64,000 nt of DNA from Serratia proteamaculans (GTDB taxonomy: Bacteria; Pseudomonadota; Gammaproteobacteria; Enterobacterales; Enterobacteriaceae): NCBI RefSeq assembly GCF_013337185.1, contig NZ_SWDE01000002.1:620001-684000 (forward strand), read 5' to 3'. Each line of letters starts with the position of its first letter. Position 1 is the stretch's first letter. Shown one piece after another: positions 1 to 8,266 of the stretch. Under the pieces are notes generated by a model, which worked only from the letters and a program-made list of their open reading frames with translations, did no database searches and had not been told where the DNA came from. A program made the position numbers and the translations under genes.

Positions 1-2
1 CG

Positions 3-707
3 CTGTGGGATCGGCTATTTGCCCCGTTAATGGCGGCGGCGGCCGGTGCGGTCACGACACAGCTATTTTTCACGCCGAACTTTGCCCTGCAGCTTGATCC
101 CTACACCGTCACCCGGCTGACGGATATTTTCAGTGGTTCCATCGTCGCCCTGATCGCCATCGCGCTGGGCATGGTGGCGCTATGGAGCTTTCCGCACGCC
201 CACCGTCTGTTCCACTCGATAAAAAATCCGGTGCTGATGCTGGGATTGGGCGGGTTTTTGCTTGGGTTGCTGGCATTAATCGGTGGTGACATCACCCTGT
301 TTAAAGGGCTCGATGAAATGAAGCAGTTGGCGATAGGCGAGAATTTTTCTGTCACGGAGCTACTGCTGATTACACTGACCAAGCTGGCAGCGCTGGTGAT
401 TGCTGCCGCCAGCGGCTTTCGTGGCGGGCGCATCTTCCCGGCCGTATTTGTCGGGGTGGCACTGGGCCTGATGCTGCATCAGCATGTTCCGGCGGTACCG
501 GCGGCGATTACCGTTTCCTGTGCCATTATGGGGTTGGTGTTGGTGGTCACGCGTGACGGCTGGCTCAGCCTGTTTATGGCCGTTGCCGTGGTGCCGGAAC
601 TGCACCTGCTGCCCATACTCTGTGTGGTGATGTTGCCCGCCTGGCTGGTGCTGGCGGGCAAACCGCTGATGCTGGTGGGCAAGCGCCGCTCTGCACAGGA
701 CGATTAA
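3..707 (+). CDS. yfeO: YfeO-like ion-transport protein (5' truncated by window)
   Basis: The reading frame is open from base 3 (before the first ATG at 30), so this is the C-terminal 234 residues of a longer protein; family members are about 420 aa. It is almost entirely hydrophobic with several membrane segments and resembles the C-terminal half of YfeO, a putative inner-membrane member of the voltage-gated chloride channel (ClC) family. A glycine-rich [14 protein letters not shown] segment matches the ClC pore-helix type motif. The order yfeO followed (after an insert) by the ypeC-like gene, mntH and nupC supports the assignment. Its stop overlaps the convergent racemase gene by 4 bases. 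Ion specificity cannot be told from sequence. Confidence 0.85.
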   Translation: MWDRLFAPLMAAAAGAVTTQLFFTPNFALQLDPYTVTRLTDIFSGSIVALIAIALGMVALWSFPHAHRLFHSIKNPVLMLGLGGFLLGLLALIGGDITLFKGLDEMKQLAIGENFSVTELLLITLTKLAALVIAAASGFRGGRIFPAVFVGVALGLMLHQHVPAVPAAITVSCAIMGLVLVVTRDGWLSLFMAVAVVPELHLLPILCVVMLPAWLVLAGKPLMLVGKRRSAQDD

Positions 708-1396
708 GCGAGCGCGTATTCCGCTGCGGCGCGCGCATGGATAGCGGTGGTGTCGAAGACCGGCACTGACGCATCCTGCGCGCCGACCAGCAGGCCAATC
801 TCGGTGCAGCCGAAAATGATGCCTTGCGCCCCCTGCTGTTCCAGGCTGCCGATAATACGGCGGTATTCATCGCGCGACGCATCGCGGATTTTCCCCAGGC
901 ACAGCTCTTCATAAATGATACGGTGCACAATGTCGCGATCGGCCGCCACCGGGGTCACCACTTCAATGCCGTATTTTTCCTGCAAGCGTCCACGGTAAAA
1001 CTCCTGCTCCATGGTAAAACGCGTGCCGAGTAGCCCGACGCGTCGGATGTCCTGTTGGCGCACCTGCAATGCCGTGGCGTCGGCGATATGGATCAGCGGC
1101 AAGCCGCTGGCCTGTTCTACCGCATCCGCCACCTTGTGCATGGTGTTGGTACAAATGACGATGGCCTGCGCGCCGGCGGCACGTAGCGATGCCGCCGCCG
1201 CAGCCAACAAACGCCCCGCACCGTCCCAGTCGCCCTGATGCTGCAGGCGCTCCACCTCGTGAAAATCAACGCTGTAGAGCACAATTTTGGCCGAATGCAG
1301 GCCACCAAGGCGTTCTTTCACCTGTTCATTGATCATGCGGTAATAAGGGATGGTTGATTCCCAACTCATGCCGCCCAGCAGGCCCAACACTTTCAT
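704..1396 (-). CDS. ygeA: YgeA-type amino-acid racemase (Asp/Glu racemase family)
   Basis: The 230-residue cytoplasmic enzyme belongs to the PLP-independent aspartate/glutamate racemase family. The two catalytic cysteines are visible in ICTNTMHK (C82) and FGCTEIGL (C197), and the N-terminal [12 protein letters not shown] loop is typical of YgeA/RacX. E. coli YgeA is known as a broad-specificity amino-acid racemase; the substrate here is not determined. I chose the ATG at 1396 rather than the one at 1414 because a GGAGG ribosome-binding site lies a few bases upstream and the family starts there. It stands alone, convergent with yfeO, and is out of place compared with E. coli, where ygeA lies elsewhere. 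Confidence 0.88.
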   Translation of the reverse strand: MKVLGLLGGMSWESTIPYYRMINEQVKERLGGLHSAKIVLYSVDFHEVERLQHQGDWDGAGRLLAAAAASLRAAGAQAIVICTNTMHKVADAVEQASGLPLIHIADATALQVRQQDIRRVGLLGTRFTMEQEFYRGRLQEKYGIEVVTPVAADRDIVHRIIYEELCLGKIRDASRDEYRRIIGSLEQQGAQGIIFGCTEIGLLVGAQDASVPVFDTTAIHARAAAEYALA

Positions 1397-1462
1397 CGTT
1401 CGCTCCTCCGTCATTGCTGCAATTATTCGACATTACCTGAGAATCGCAGTGATGACGACGCC

Positions 1463-1915
1463 TTATTTGGCCGAGGAATTGACCGGCTGGCGCGCCTCGA
1501 ACCAGCGCTGACGCAGGGTATCGTACGCCCAGTTATAGAACATGGTGTACGGCAGGAAGAACAGGAAGAAACCAAGTTCCAGCATAAACGCCTGCACAAA
1601 AGAGATGCTCAGCATCCAGGCGGCAATCGGCACGCCGATCAACACAAACCCGGCCTCAAAACCCAGCGCATGAAACACCCGCACCTTAAGATTACGCACC
1701 ACGCGGCCCACTGGCCACAGGCGGTCAAAAACGGTGTTATAAACCATGTTCCATACCATGGCGACGGTGGACAACATCACCGCCAACGCACCGACCTGTA
1801 CCATCGAACGGTTTAGCAACCACGCACCCAGCGGGGCACAGATCATCACTGCGATGGCTTCGAAACCGACGGCGTGGACGATACGTTCAATGAAAGACTT
1901 GTTTTGCAGTTGCAT
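1463..1915 (-). CDS. PACE-family multidrug efflux protein
   Basis: A 150-aa integral membrane protein made of two tandem copies of the bacterial transmembrane pair (BTP/DUF2061) domain, four membrane segments in total. Each repeat begins with the conserved R-x-x-HA-x-GFE pattern (RIVHAVGFEA near residue 11 and RVFHALGFEA near 79) and has a W-N-x-x-Y/A-Y-x motif (WNMVYNTVFD, YNWAYDTLRQ). This is the signature of the proteobacterial antimicrobial compound efflux family, whose prototype AceI exports chlorhexidine. It is transcribed divergently from a LysR-type gene, the usual arrangement for PACE genes, so that regulator probably controls it. The actual substrate is unknown. Confidence 0.9.
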   Translation of the reverse strand: MQLQNKSFIERIVHAVGFEAIAVMICAPLGAWLLNRSMVQVGALAVMLSTVAMVWNMVYNTVFDRLWPVGRVVRNLKVRVFHALGFEAGFVLIGVPIAAWMLSISFVQAFMLELGFFLFFLPYTMFYNWAYDTLRQRWFEARQPVNSSAK

Positions 1916-2015
1916 AAATCACCTGTTTTTTACTGTATGGCTAATAAACTGAGGTGATTATCATCGATTTTTTGGGTAGATTAAAAATAGGTTCCATCGA
2001 TAAAGTAGATACATC
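1916..2015. promoter_or_regulatory. Divergent promoter region of the PACE gene and its LysR regulator
   Basis: This is the 100-bp gap between two divergent starts. It contains two ATCGAT-centred half sites in inverted orientation (TTATCATCGAT at 1958-1968 and ATCGATAA at 1996-2003), placed where a LysR regulator would bind. The repeats are visible; their function is inferred. Confidence 0.4.
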
Positions 2016-2906
2016 ATGCGCTATTCTCCTGAAGCCCTACAGGCGTTTGTTGAGGCTGCCGCCCTCGGTTCTTTCTCTGCCGCTGCGCGCAAACTGCGTA
2101 AAAGCCAGTCCACCGTCAGTACCGCGATCGCCAACCTGGAGGCTGACCTCGGGCTGATCCTGTTTGATCGCCAGGCGCGCCAGCCGGTATTAACCGCCGC
2201 CGGGCACAAAGTGCTGGGCCATGTGCAGGAGATCCTCACGGCCAGCGAACGTCTCGACGCGCTGAGCATTCGGCTGGCAGATAATATCGAACCTCGCCTG
2301 ACCATCGTATTTTCCGATACCTATCAGCCCACCCACCACGATCGCCTGATGCAGCACTTTGAACAACGCTATCAGGATATCGAGCTGGAGTGCATGATCG
2401 CCGAAGACGGCGACGTATTGGATCTCTTGCAAAGCGGCCGCGCGCATCTGGGTATGGTGGAGGTTCAGGCCAGCTATCCGCCGGACATCGGCTTTGCACG
2501 CCTGCCGGAACAAACGGAAATGGGGCTGTTCGTCACCCACTCGCACCCGCTGGCTCAGACACCCGCCCCGACGCCGGAGCAACTGGCCAGCACCCGCCAA
2601 CTCTATCTGAACACCTACACCGGCAGCGGTGCCTCCCGTCCTCAGGGCCGGGTGTGGTCGGCCCCCAGTTACCTGATGCTGTTGGAAATGGCGGAGCAAG
2701 GGGTGGGTTGGGCCGCGTTACCCCACTGGCTGGTGAAACAATACGGCCATGACAAGTTGACCGAGCTCAAGCCCCGCGGCTGGCCTAAGCTGATTTCAGT
2801 GGATGCGGTATGGTCGAAACTGACCCCGCCGGGACCGGCGGGGTATTGGTTGCTGGAACGCCTGCTGGAGAACGCGGCGGATCAGGCTGCTGCGTTACGC
2901 GAGTGA
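2016..2906 (+). CDS. LysR-family regulator, divergent from the PACE efflux gene
   Basis: A 296-aa LysR-type regulator. The N-terminal winged helix-turn-helix is clear (ALQAFVEAAALGSFSAAARK, residues 6-25, then QSTVSTAIANLEADLGLILFDR), followed by a periplasmic-binding-like effector domain from about residue 90. The start gives the HTH at the usual distance from the N-terminus. Divergence from the PACE gene suggests that it activates efflux in response to a ligand, as known for the AceI regulator. Its 3' end overlaps the convergent ipdC gene by 25 bp, with no terminator between them. Confidence 0.88.
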   Translation: MRYSPEALQAFVEAAALGSFSAAARKLRKSQSTVSTAIANLEADLGLILFDRQARQPVLTAAGHKVLGHVQEILTASERLDALSIRLADNIEPRLTIVFSDTYQPTHHDRLMQHFEQRYQDIELECMIAEDGDVLDLLQSGRAHLGMVEVQASYPPDIGFARLPEQTEMGLFVTHSHPLAQTPAPTPEQLASTRQLYLNTYTGSGASRPQGRVWSAPSYLMLLEMAEQGVGWAALPHWLVKQYGHDKLTELKPRGWPKLISVDAVWSKLTPPGPAGYWLLERLLENAADQAAALRE

Positions 2907-4543
2907 ATAGCACGTGAAACGCTATCGAGCAGTTCGGGAATGTCCATCTTCGGTAGCATCACTTCCACAAAGGCCAGTTGCGGGCTGTCGCCCACTTCTT
3001 TCAGCGCCTGACGCAACTGTTGCGGATCGGCGACCCGCAGCGTTTTCACCTGATGCTCGCCCGCCAGCGCCTGCGGTAACTGCGTCCAGTTCCACTGGGC
3101 GATATCGTTGTAACGCTGTTGCGGGCCGTGAATGGCCCGTTCAACGGTATAACCCTCATTATTCAGCAGGAAGATCACCGGCTTTTGCCCATCACGCAGC
3201 ATCGACCCCAGTTCCTGCGCCGTGAGCTGAGCAGAACCATCGCCGATCAACAATACCACCCGCCGATCCGGTTCCGCCGTCTGTGCCCCGAACGCCGCCG
3301 GCAACGTATAACCGATGGAGCCCCACAGCGACTGGACGATAAACCGGCAGCCTTGCGGCAGGCCAAGCGCCGCCGCACCAAAGCAGGCGGTGCCCTGTTC
3401 GGCGATCAAAATATCGCCTGGGCGCAGAAAGTCCTGTATCTGTTGCCAAAAGCCGTGCTGATCCAGGCCGCTGCCGCTCGAGTCCGGCAACGTCGGGCGC
3501 TGAATGGCCGGTACTGGCCATTGTTTTGCCAACGACAACGTCAACTGATGCAGTGCTATTACCGCGTCACGCAACGGGATTTGGCTGAAGACCTGCTGCC
3601 CTACCCGCGCTTCAAACGGCTGAAGATCAATGCATTTTTCTGCAGGCAGATGATGGCTGAAGCCAGCGGTAATGGTATCGGTAAAGCGCACGCCGACGTT
3701 AATCACCACATCGGCCCCTTCAATCAGTTGCTTCACCTGTGGATCGCTGGCGGCCCCGGCGTAGGTGCCGGTAAAGCAGGCATGGGTTTCATCCAATACG
3801 CTCTTGCCCAGCAGCATGGTTGAATGTGGTATATCGACCTCATTCATCCACTGTCCCAGCACTTTTTCCGCCCCAAAACGTTCCGCCAAAAAATCCGCCA
3901 GCAGCGAAACCCGCCTGGCCGGTAACAGCATTTCTCGCGCGGCAGCGATAAAGGCTTGCAGTGACGCCTGGGAAAGGTGCGCCTGGCGTAGCACCAGCGG
4001 CGCAGGCCGGGAGGTTAGAGGGGCTTCCGCCACCTCACTGGGTAACACTATATAGACCGGGCGGTGTTCAAACAGCGCGATGGTCAGCAGACGGTCGATT
4101 TCCGCCTCGGCGTTGTCGGGGGTCAGGCTGGCCTGCGCGACGGTCACCTCTTTCGCCATACGGGCAAAGTGACCAAAGTCACCGTCCCCTAGCGAGTGGT
4201 GCAGCAAATCACCGGCCCGCTGCGCGCGTAACGTTGGGGCACCCACCACGTGGATCACCGGCAGATATTCGGCATAGCTGCCGGCGATACCATTGAGCGC
4301 GCTCAGTTCGCCTACGCCAAAGGTGGTCAGTAAAGCGGCGGCCGGTTTACAACGTGCATAACCATCTGCGGCATAGGCGGCATTAAGTTCATTCGCGCAG
4401 CCTACCCAGGTAATTTGCGGATGACTGATGACATGATCGAGAAACTGCAGGTTGTAGTCACCGGGTACGCCAAAGAAATGCCGGATGCCGATCTGAGCCA
4501 AACGATCGAGTAGGTAATCAGCCACTCTATAGGTCTTATTCAT
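2882..4543 (-). CDS. ipdC: Indolepyruvate decarboxylase (ThDP-dependent)
   Basis: A 553-aa thiamine-diphosphate enzyme of the pyruvate/indolepyruvate decarboxylase family. Visible features: the glutamate-containing NELNAAYAADGYAR segment that activates ThDP (about residue 50), the His-His pair in LLHHSLGDGDFGHF, and the ThDP/Mg motif starting GDGSAQLTAQE and ending NNEGYTVE in the C-terminal third. The NEGYTVE ending and the length fit IpdC, which decarboxylates indole-3-pyruvate to indole-3-acetaldehyde in auxin synthesis; phenylpyruvate or pyruvate activity cannot be excluded. The ATG at 4543 (MNKTYRV) fits the family better than the two upstream Met codons. It is divergent from an aldo-keto reductase. 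Confidence 0.87.
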   Translation of the reverse strand: MNKTYRVADYLLDRLAQIGIRHFFGVPGDYNLQFLDHVISHPQITWVGCANELNAAYAADGYARCKPAAALLTTFGVGELSALNGIAGSYAEYLPVIHVVGAPTLRAQRAGDLLHHSLGDGDFGHFARMAKEVTVAQASLTPDNAEAEIDRLLTIALFEHRPVYIVLPSEVAEAPLTSRPAPLVLRQAHLSQASLQAFIAAAREMLLPARRVSLLADFLAERFGAEKVLGQWMNEVDIPHSTMLLGKSVLDETHACFTGTYAGAASDPQVKQLIEGADVVINVGVRFTDTITAGFSHHLPAEKCIDLQPFEARVGQQVFSQIPLRDAVIALHQLTLSLAKQWPVPAIQRPTLPDSSGSGLDQHGFWQQIQDFLRPGDILIAEQGTACFGAAALGLPQGCRFIVQSLWGSIGYTLPAAFGAQTAEPDRRVVLLIGDGSAQLTAQELGSMLRDGQKPVIFLLNNEGYTVERAIHGPQQRYNDIAQWNWTQLPQALAGEHQVKTLRVADPQQLRQALKEVGDSPQLAFVEVMLPKMDIPELLDSVSRAIHSRNAAA

Positions 4544-4791
4544 GATCATCACCTGCCAGCCCCTGAGATTGTTAATATTAAGTATCGAAGGTGATGGACA
4601 AATTTCGAGCTTTATATCTAAAAAGCGCTTGGCAACCCAGCGTTACACCCATGCCCTATTGGCAGGCAGGAGAAATACTTCATTAGTCAGAATGATAACG
4701 CTGTGGCGATTAAGCGTGATCGGGGACTCTGACAATCCTTGTGAAAACGCATACACTAAAATTCATTTCACCTCCGCTGAAAAGGGTTCCT

Positions 4792-5781
4792 ATGCTCTAC
4801 CAGGCTGATTCTTCACGTTACCAAAATATGGAATATCGCCGCTGCGGCCGTAGCGGCCTGAAACTGCCGGCCATTTCACTTGGCCTATGGCATAACTTTG
4901 GCGACACCACGCTGTATGACAATGCGCGTAAATTGATCCACTGCGCGTTCGACCGTGGGATCACTCATTTTGACCTGGCCAACAACTATGGCCCACCGCC
5001 CGGTTCCGCCGAGCAAAACTTCGGCCGTATTCTCAGCGCAGACCTGAAGCCCTGGCGCGATGAGCTGATCATCGCTTCGAAAGCCGGTTACACCATGTGG
5101 CCAGGCCCTTATGGCGACTGGGGATCGAAAAAATATCTGGTCGCCAGCCTGGATCAAAGCCTGCAGCGCATGAGGCTGGACTATGTGGACATCTTCTACC
5201 ACCACCGCCCGGATCCGGATACACCGCTGGAAGAAACCATGGCGGCGCTGGATTTGCTGGTGCGTCAGGGCAAGGCGCTGTACGTCGGGCTGTCCAATTA
5301 CCCGGCCGACCGTGCGCGCCAGGCGTTTGATATTCTGCAAAAACTCGGCACGCCGTGCGTGATCCACCAGCCGAAATACTCAATGTTCGAACGTTGGGTT
5401 GAGCCAGAACTACTGGACACTCTGGAAGAGCATGGCGTAGGCTCCATCGCCTTCTCACCGCTGGCCGGAGGCCTGCTGACCGATCGCTATCTGCAGGGGA
5501 TCCCGCAAGATTCGCGTGCCGCCAGCAGCAGCCAATTCCTGCAGCCCGGCCAGCTCACCGACGATAAGTTGGATAAGGTGCGCCGGCTCAATGCACTGGC
5601 GCAACAGCGTGGGCAAAAGCTGTCGCAAATGGCGCTGGCCTGGGTATTACGTGGCGACCGCGTCACTTCTGTACTGATCGGTGCCAGCAAGACCGGCCAG
5701 ATTGAAGATGCCGTCGGCATGTTGGCTAATCGCAGCTTCAGCGATGACGAAATAGCTCAGATCGAACAAATATTAATGTAA
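4792..5781 (+). CDS. YghZ/GprA-type aldo-keto reductase
   Basis: A 329-aa NADPH-dependent aldo-keto reductase. The catalytic tetrad residues of the family are visible in order: Asp in HFDLANNYG, Tyr in the same segment, Lys in IIASKAGYTMWPG and His in IFYHHRPDPDTP. The NNYGPPPGSAE loop and SLGLWHNFG start are typical of YghZ (L-glyceraldehyde-3-phosphate reductase, methylglyoxal detoxification). I prefer the ATG at 4792 over 4741 because homologues begin at MxYxADxxRY. It is monocistronic, followed by a hairpin at 5793-5818. It is somewhat more divergent from E. coli YghZ than the core genes here, so the substrate is an inference. Confidence 0.87.
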   Translation: MLYQADSSRYQNMEYRRCGRSGLKLPAISLGLWHNFGDTTLYDNARKLIHCAFDRGITHFDLANNYGPPPGSAEQNFGRILSADLKPWRDELIIASKAGYTMWPGPYGDWGSKKYLVASLDQSLQRMRLDYVDIFYHHRPDPDTPLEETMAALDLLVRQGKALYVGLSNYPADRARQAFDILQKLGTPCVIHQPKYSMFERWVEPELLDTLEEHGVGSIAFSPLAGGLLTDRYLQGIPQDSRAASSSQFLQPGQLTDDKLDKVRRLNALAQQRGQKLSQMALAWVLRGDRVTSVLIGASKTGQIEDAVGMLANRSFSDDEIAQIEQILM

Positions 5782-5792
5782 TCGATTACAAT

Positions 5793-5818
5793 TATCGCCG
5801 GTTTCCCCACCGGCGATA
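5793..5818 (+). terminator. Hairpin after the aldo-keto reductase gene
   Basis: A 9-bp inverted repeat, TATCGCCGG then CCGGCGATA with an 8-base loop, lies 12 bases after the stop codon. The following tract (CCCTCTTT) is only weakly T-rich, so termination may be partial. Confidence 0.55.
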
Positions 5819-5935
5819 CCCTCTTTACGCCAGACAAATCTTAAATCACTCGCCGCCGATGGTTTTTCAGATTCTCTCTAAGATTCAACCCTATCCGCAC
5901 AGGCTAAGATGCCGCTATTGCAGGTAAAACTATAA

Positions 5936-5984
5936 GGCCATTTTATAAACTGATGAACGCGCTTCATTACTTATAAAAACGGCC
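5936..5984 (+). repeat. Long imperfect inverted repeat in the leader of the ypeC-like gene
   Basis: Two 22-base arms (5936-5957 and 5963-5984) around a 5-base CGCGC loop can fold into a long hairpin. Matching blocks are GGCC, TTTTATAA and TGATGAA against their complements, with small internal loops. A second small GC hairpin (5987-5997) follows directly and is succeeded by the AAGGAG ribosome-binding site at 6001-6006. The pairing is visible; whether it acts in RNA or as an operator is unknown. Confidence 0.6.
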
Positions 5985-6011
5985 AAGCCGCTGCGGCGGA
6001 AAGGAGAATTC

Positions 6012-6422
6012 ATGTTTAAACCTCTGTTATTGGCCGCCCTGTTGGTGGCATCGACACTGCCAGCCATGCAGCAAGCCCAGGCTGACGGCCTCAGTATCGA
6101 TCTGATGCCGGGCGTTTCATTACGCATCGGTGAACAAGACAACCGTGGCCGTTACTGGGACGGTTATGACTGGCGTGACCGTGACTGGTGGGAGGGCCAT
6201 CAGGGCCGCTACCTGGGTGACCGCAACCGCCGGGGCTATAACTGGGATGGTTATCGCTGGCGCGACAACGATTACTGGCGCAAAAATTATTACTATCATG
6301 AAGGCCGTTATCGCAAATACGATAAGCACTACTACAAGCATCATGATAAACACGATTGGAAGGACCGACGTCATGATGACCGTGACCATCGCCACCATGG
6401 CCATGGCGACCACGACGACTGA
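6012..6422 (+). CDS. ypeC: DUF2502 (YpeC-like) exported protein with His/Asp-rich tail
   Basis: A 136-aa secreted protein with a cleavable signal peptide (residues 1-24, ending QAQA) followed by the DUF2502 pattern of YpeC: an ISIDLMPG-like opening, then repeated tyrosine/tryptophan-rich RYWDGYDWRDRDWW and WRDNDYWRKNYYY blocks. The last 40 residues are dominated by His, Asp and Lys (runs such as HYYKHHDKHD and HRHHGHGDHDD), longer than in E. coli YpeC (108 aa). It has a strong AAGGAG site and a structured leader. Its place beside mntH matches E. coli. Function is unknown; periplasmic metal binding is only an inference from the His-rich tail. Confidence 0.85.
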   Translation: MFKPLLLAALLVASTLPAMQQAQADGLSIDLMPGVSLRIGEQDNRGRYWDGYDWRDRDWWEGHQGRYLGDRNRRGYNWDGYRWRDNDYWRKNYYYHEGRYRKYDKHYYKHHDKHDWKDRRHDDRDHRHHGHGDHDD

Positions 6423-6473
6423 CAGCAAAAGGCCGGCATTGCGCCGTAATGCCTGCCAGCTAAGGTGAAATTG

Positions 6474-6573
6474 TTCCCTCTCCTTTGGGAGAGGGTTAGG
6501 GTGAGGGGATACAGGCAGCAGAAATAGCCTCTCACCCCGGCCCTCTCCCTCTGGAGAGGGGGGACTCTCGCTT
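6474..6573. repeat. REP/BIME-like inverted repeat pair
   Basis: Two palindromic units in opposite orientation: CCCTCTCCTTTGGGAGAGGG plus TTAGGGTGAGGGG on the left, and CTCTCACCCC plus GGCCCTCTCCCTCTGGAGAGGG on the right, separated by about 17 bases. This is the widespread extragenic palindrome type found between convergent enterobacterial genes. It lies between the ypeC-like gene and mntH, which converge here, and could serve as a bidirectional mRNA 3' end. Confidence 0.75.
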
Positions 6574-6655
6574 TAGCAAAGTCGTAGATTATTATTCAGA
6601 ACTTTATTTAACTGACAAGCATTAGGCATTGCGCCGGCCTTTCATTAATCGGTGC

Positions 6656-7888
6656 TCACAGCAGGCTGCTGACCAGCAGATAACCGTTCAGCCCCACCAC
6701 CACCACCACGATCAACTTACCCATCGTCTGTACGGTGCGACTGTTCACCATCTCGCCCATCAACTCACGATTACCGGTGAACGACAATAACGGCACCAAT
6801 GCCAGTGCAATACCGAAACTCAGCAATACCTGGCTCAGTACCAAAATCCGCGTGGCGTCCATCCCCAACATAATGACGATAAACGACGGCAGCATAGTGA
6901 CCACACGGCGCACCCACAGCGGAATGTAAAAACGCACAAACCCCTGCATCACCACCTGCCCCGCCAGCGTGCCCACCACGGTAGAAGATAACCCGGCGGC
7001 CACCAGGCTCAGCCCGAAGATAGTGGCCGCCGCCTGCCCCAACAAGGGTTGCAGCGTCAGATAGGCCTGGTCGAGATCGGTAATCCCGCTGTGGCCATTA
7101 AAGTGGAAGGCAGCCGCGGCGGTGGCCATCATCGCCAGATTTACAAACCCGGCAATGGTCATGGCAATGGCCACGTCGACCTTGGTGGCGGCATACCTGT
7201 CGGCCTTTGAATTTTCCCCGGCCGTCTGAGTTAACGACGAATGCAGATAAATCACGTGCGGCATAATGGTGGCGCCAAGCACCCCGGCGGCCAGGAACAC
7301 CGCATCACCGTTCGGTAAATCCGGCAGCGCCATGCCTTTTAACAGCGGGCCCAACTGTGGCTGGGAAAACACCAGTTCCACCATATAAGCCAAGGCGACA
7401 AACAACAGCAGGCTGCCAATCACCCATTCCAAAGGTTTTTGTCCACGTTTTTGCAACATCAGAATCAGGAAGGTCGCAATGCCGGTCAGTATTGCTCCCT
7501 CCAGCAACGTCACGCCCAACAGCAGTTTGAAACCAATAGCCGCACCGATAAATTCGGCCAGATCTGTGGCCATGGCAATGATTTCTGCCTGTACCCAATA
7601 AGCCCACACCGCCGGACGCGGGAAACGATCGCGAATATGCTCCGCCAGATTTTTTCCGGTAGCAATGCCCAGTTTGGCGGACAACAGTTGGATCAGCATC
7701 GCCATCACATTGGCCCACACCACCACCCACAGCAGGGTATAACCCAAAGAGGCACCGGACTGGATATTGGTGGCGAAATTACCGGGGTCAATGTAGCCGA
7801 TAGCCGCGATAAATGCGGGGCCCATCAGGGAGAGTTTGATTTTCCTGGATGAACTCGGGGTGGTCTCAACCACGCGACTGTTCAGCAT
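6656..7888 (-). CDS. mntH: Manganese/divalent cation:proton symporter MntH (Nramp)
   Basis: A 410-aa Nramp-family inner-membrane transporter importing Mn(II), and to a lesser extent Fe(II), driven by protons. The metal-binding DPGN motif is visible in [15 protein letters not shown] near residue 36, and the second conserved M-P-H motif in [15 protein letters not shown]. About eleven membrane segments follow the known topology. I used the ATG at 7888 (MLNSRV), which aligns with E. coli MntH (412 aa); the open frame extends 51 codons further upstream but runs through the promoter and the Fur box. Divergent from nupC, as in E. coli. Confidence 0.96.
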   Translation of the reverse strand: MLNSRVVETTPSSSRKIKLSLMGPAFIAAIGYIDPGNFATNIQSGASLGYTLLWVVVWANVMAMLIQLLSAKLGIATGKNLAEHIRDRFPRPAVWAYWVQAEIIAMATDLAEFIGAAIGFKLLLGVTLLEGAILTGIATFLILMLQKRGQKPLEWVIGSLLLFVALAYMVELVFSQPQLGPLLKGMALPDLPNGDAVFLAAGVLGATIMPHVIYLHSSLTQTAGENSKADRYAATKVDVAIAMTIAGFVNLAMMATAAAAFHFNGHSGITDLDQAYLTLQPLLGQAAATIFGLSLVAAGLSSTVVGTLAGQVVMQGFVRFYIPLWVRRVVTMLPSFIVIMLGMDATRILVLSQVLLSFGIALALVPLLSFTGNRELMGEMVNSRTVQTMGKLIVVVVVGLNGYLLVSSLL

Positions 7889-8266
7889 GTTCTGAACCCT
7901 TACTTCTATTAAGCCTGGGGTCATTTTATGTAAATGATAATAATTATCAAGTGCATTTAGAGCGGTAATACTTATCTCTGCGATAGCTAAAAACCACGGG
8001 TTTAACGAAAGGTTTAGCGGGTAGATGAACATTTTCCGCACTCTTGCGGGCCAGATTCAGAGCACAATCCGTCTTATAATCAAATTTCCCCAGGAATAGG
8101 AATTTCATATGACTTCATTAAGCTCTTGATTTTTTATGCTTTACCGTACTAGTTTAGGACGTTTCCCAGTATGAATTTCCATATTTGCAATAGACCTCTC
8201 GTTTTTAAACGTGGCGTTACATAAAATGACATCCGAAATTCAGCCTGCCTCAAGTTTGGAGCAAAC
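7889..8266. other. Divergent intergenic region mntH/nupC
   Basis: 378 bp without a gene. It holds the Fur-box-like sequence at 7930-7948 near mntH and a TATAAT at 8075-8080 facing nupC, without a good -35 element. I looked for an MntR-type palindrome like that of E. coli mntH and did not find one. No convincing CRP/CytR pair was seen for nupC. Confidence 0.5.
7930..7948. promoter_or_regulatory. Fur box candidate upstream of mntH
   Basis: By hand alignment, 16 of 19 positions match the consensus GATAATGATAATCATTATC (core AAATGATAATAATTATC). It lies about 42 bp before the mntH start. E. coli mntH is known to be repressed by Fur as well as MntR, so the position makes sense. Confidence 0.72.

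Noticed and set aside
3119-3823. 234-codon open frame antisense to ipdC
   Set aside because: Shadow frame inside a clear ThDP decarboxylase gene.
7889-8266. Mn riboswitch or MntR box ahead of mntH
   Set aside because: No yybP-ykoY-like pattern or E. coli-type MntR palindrome could be recognised by eye.
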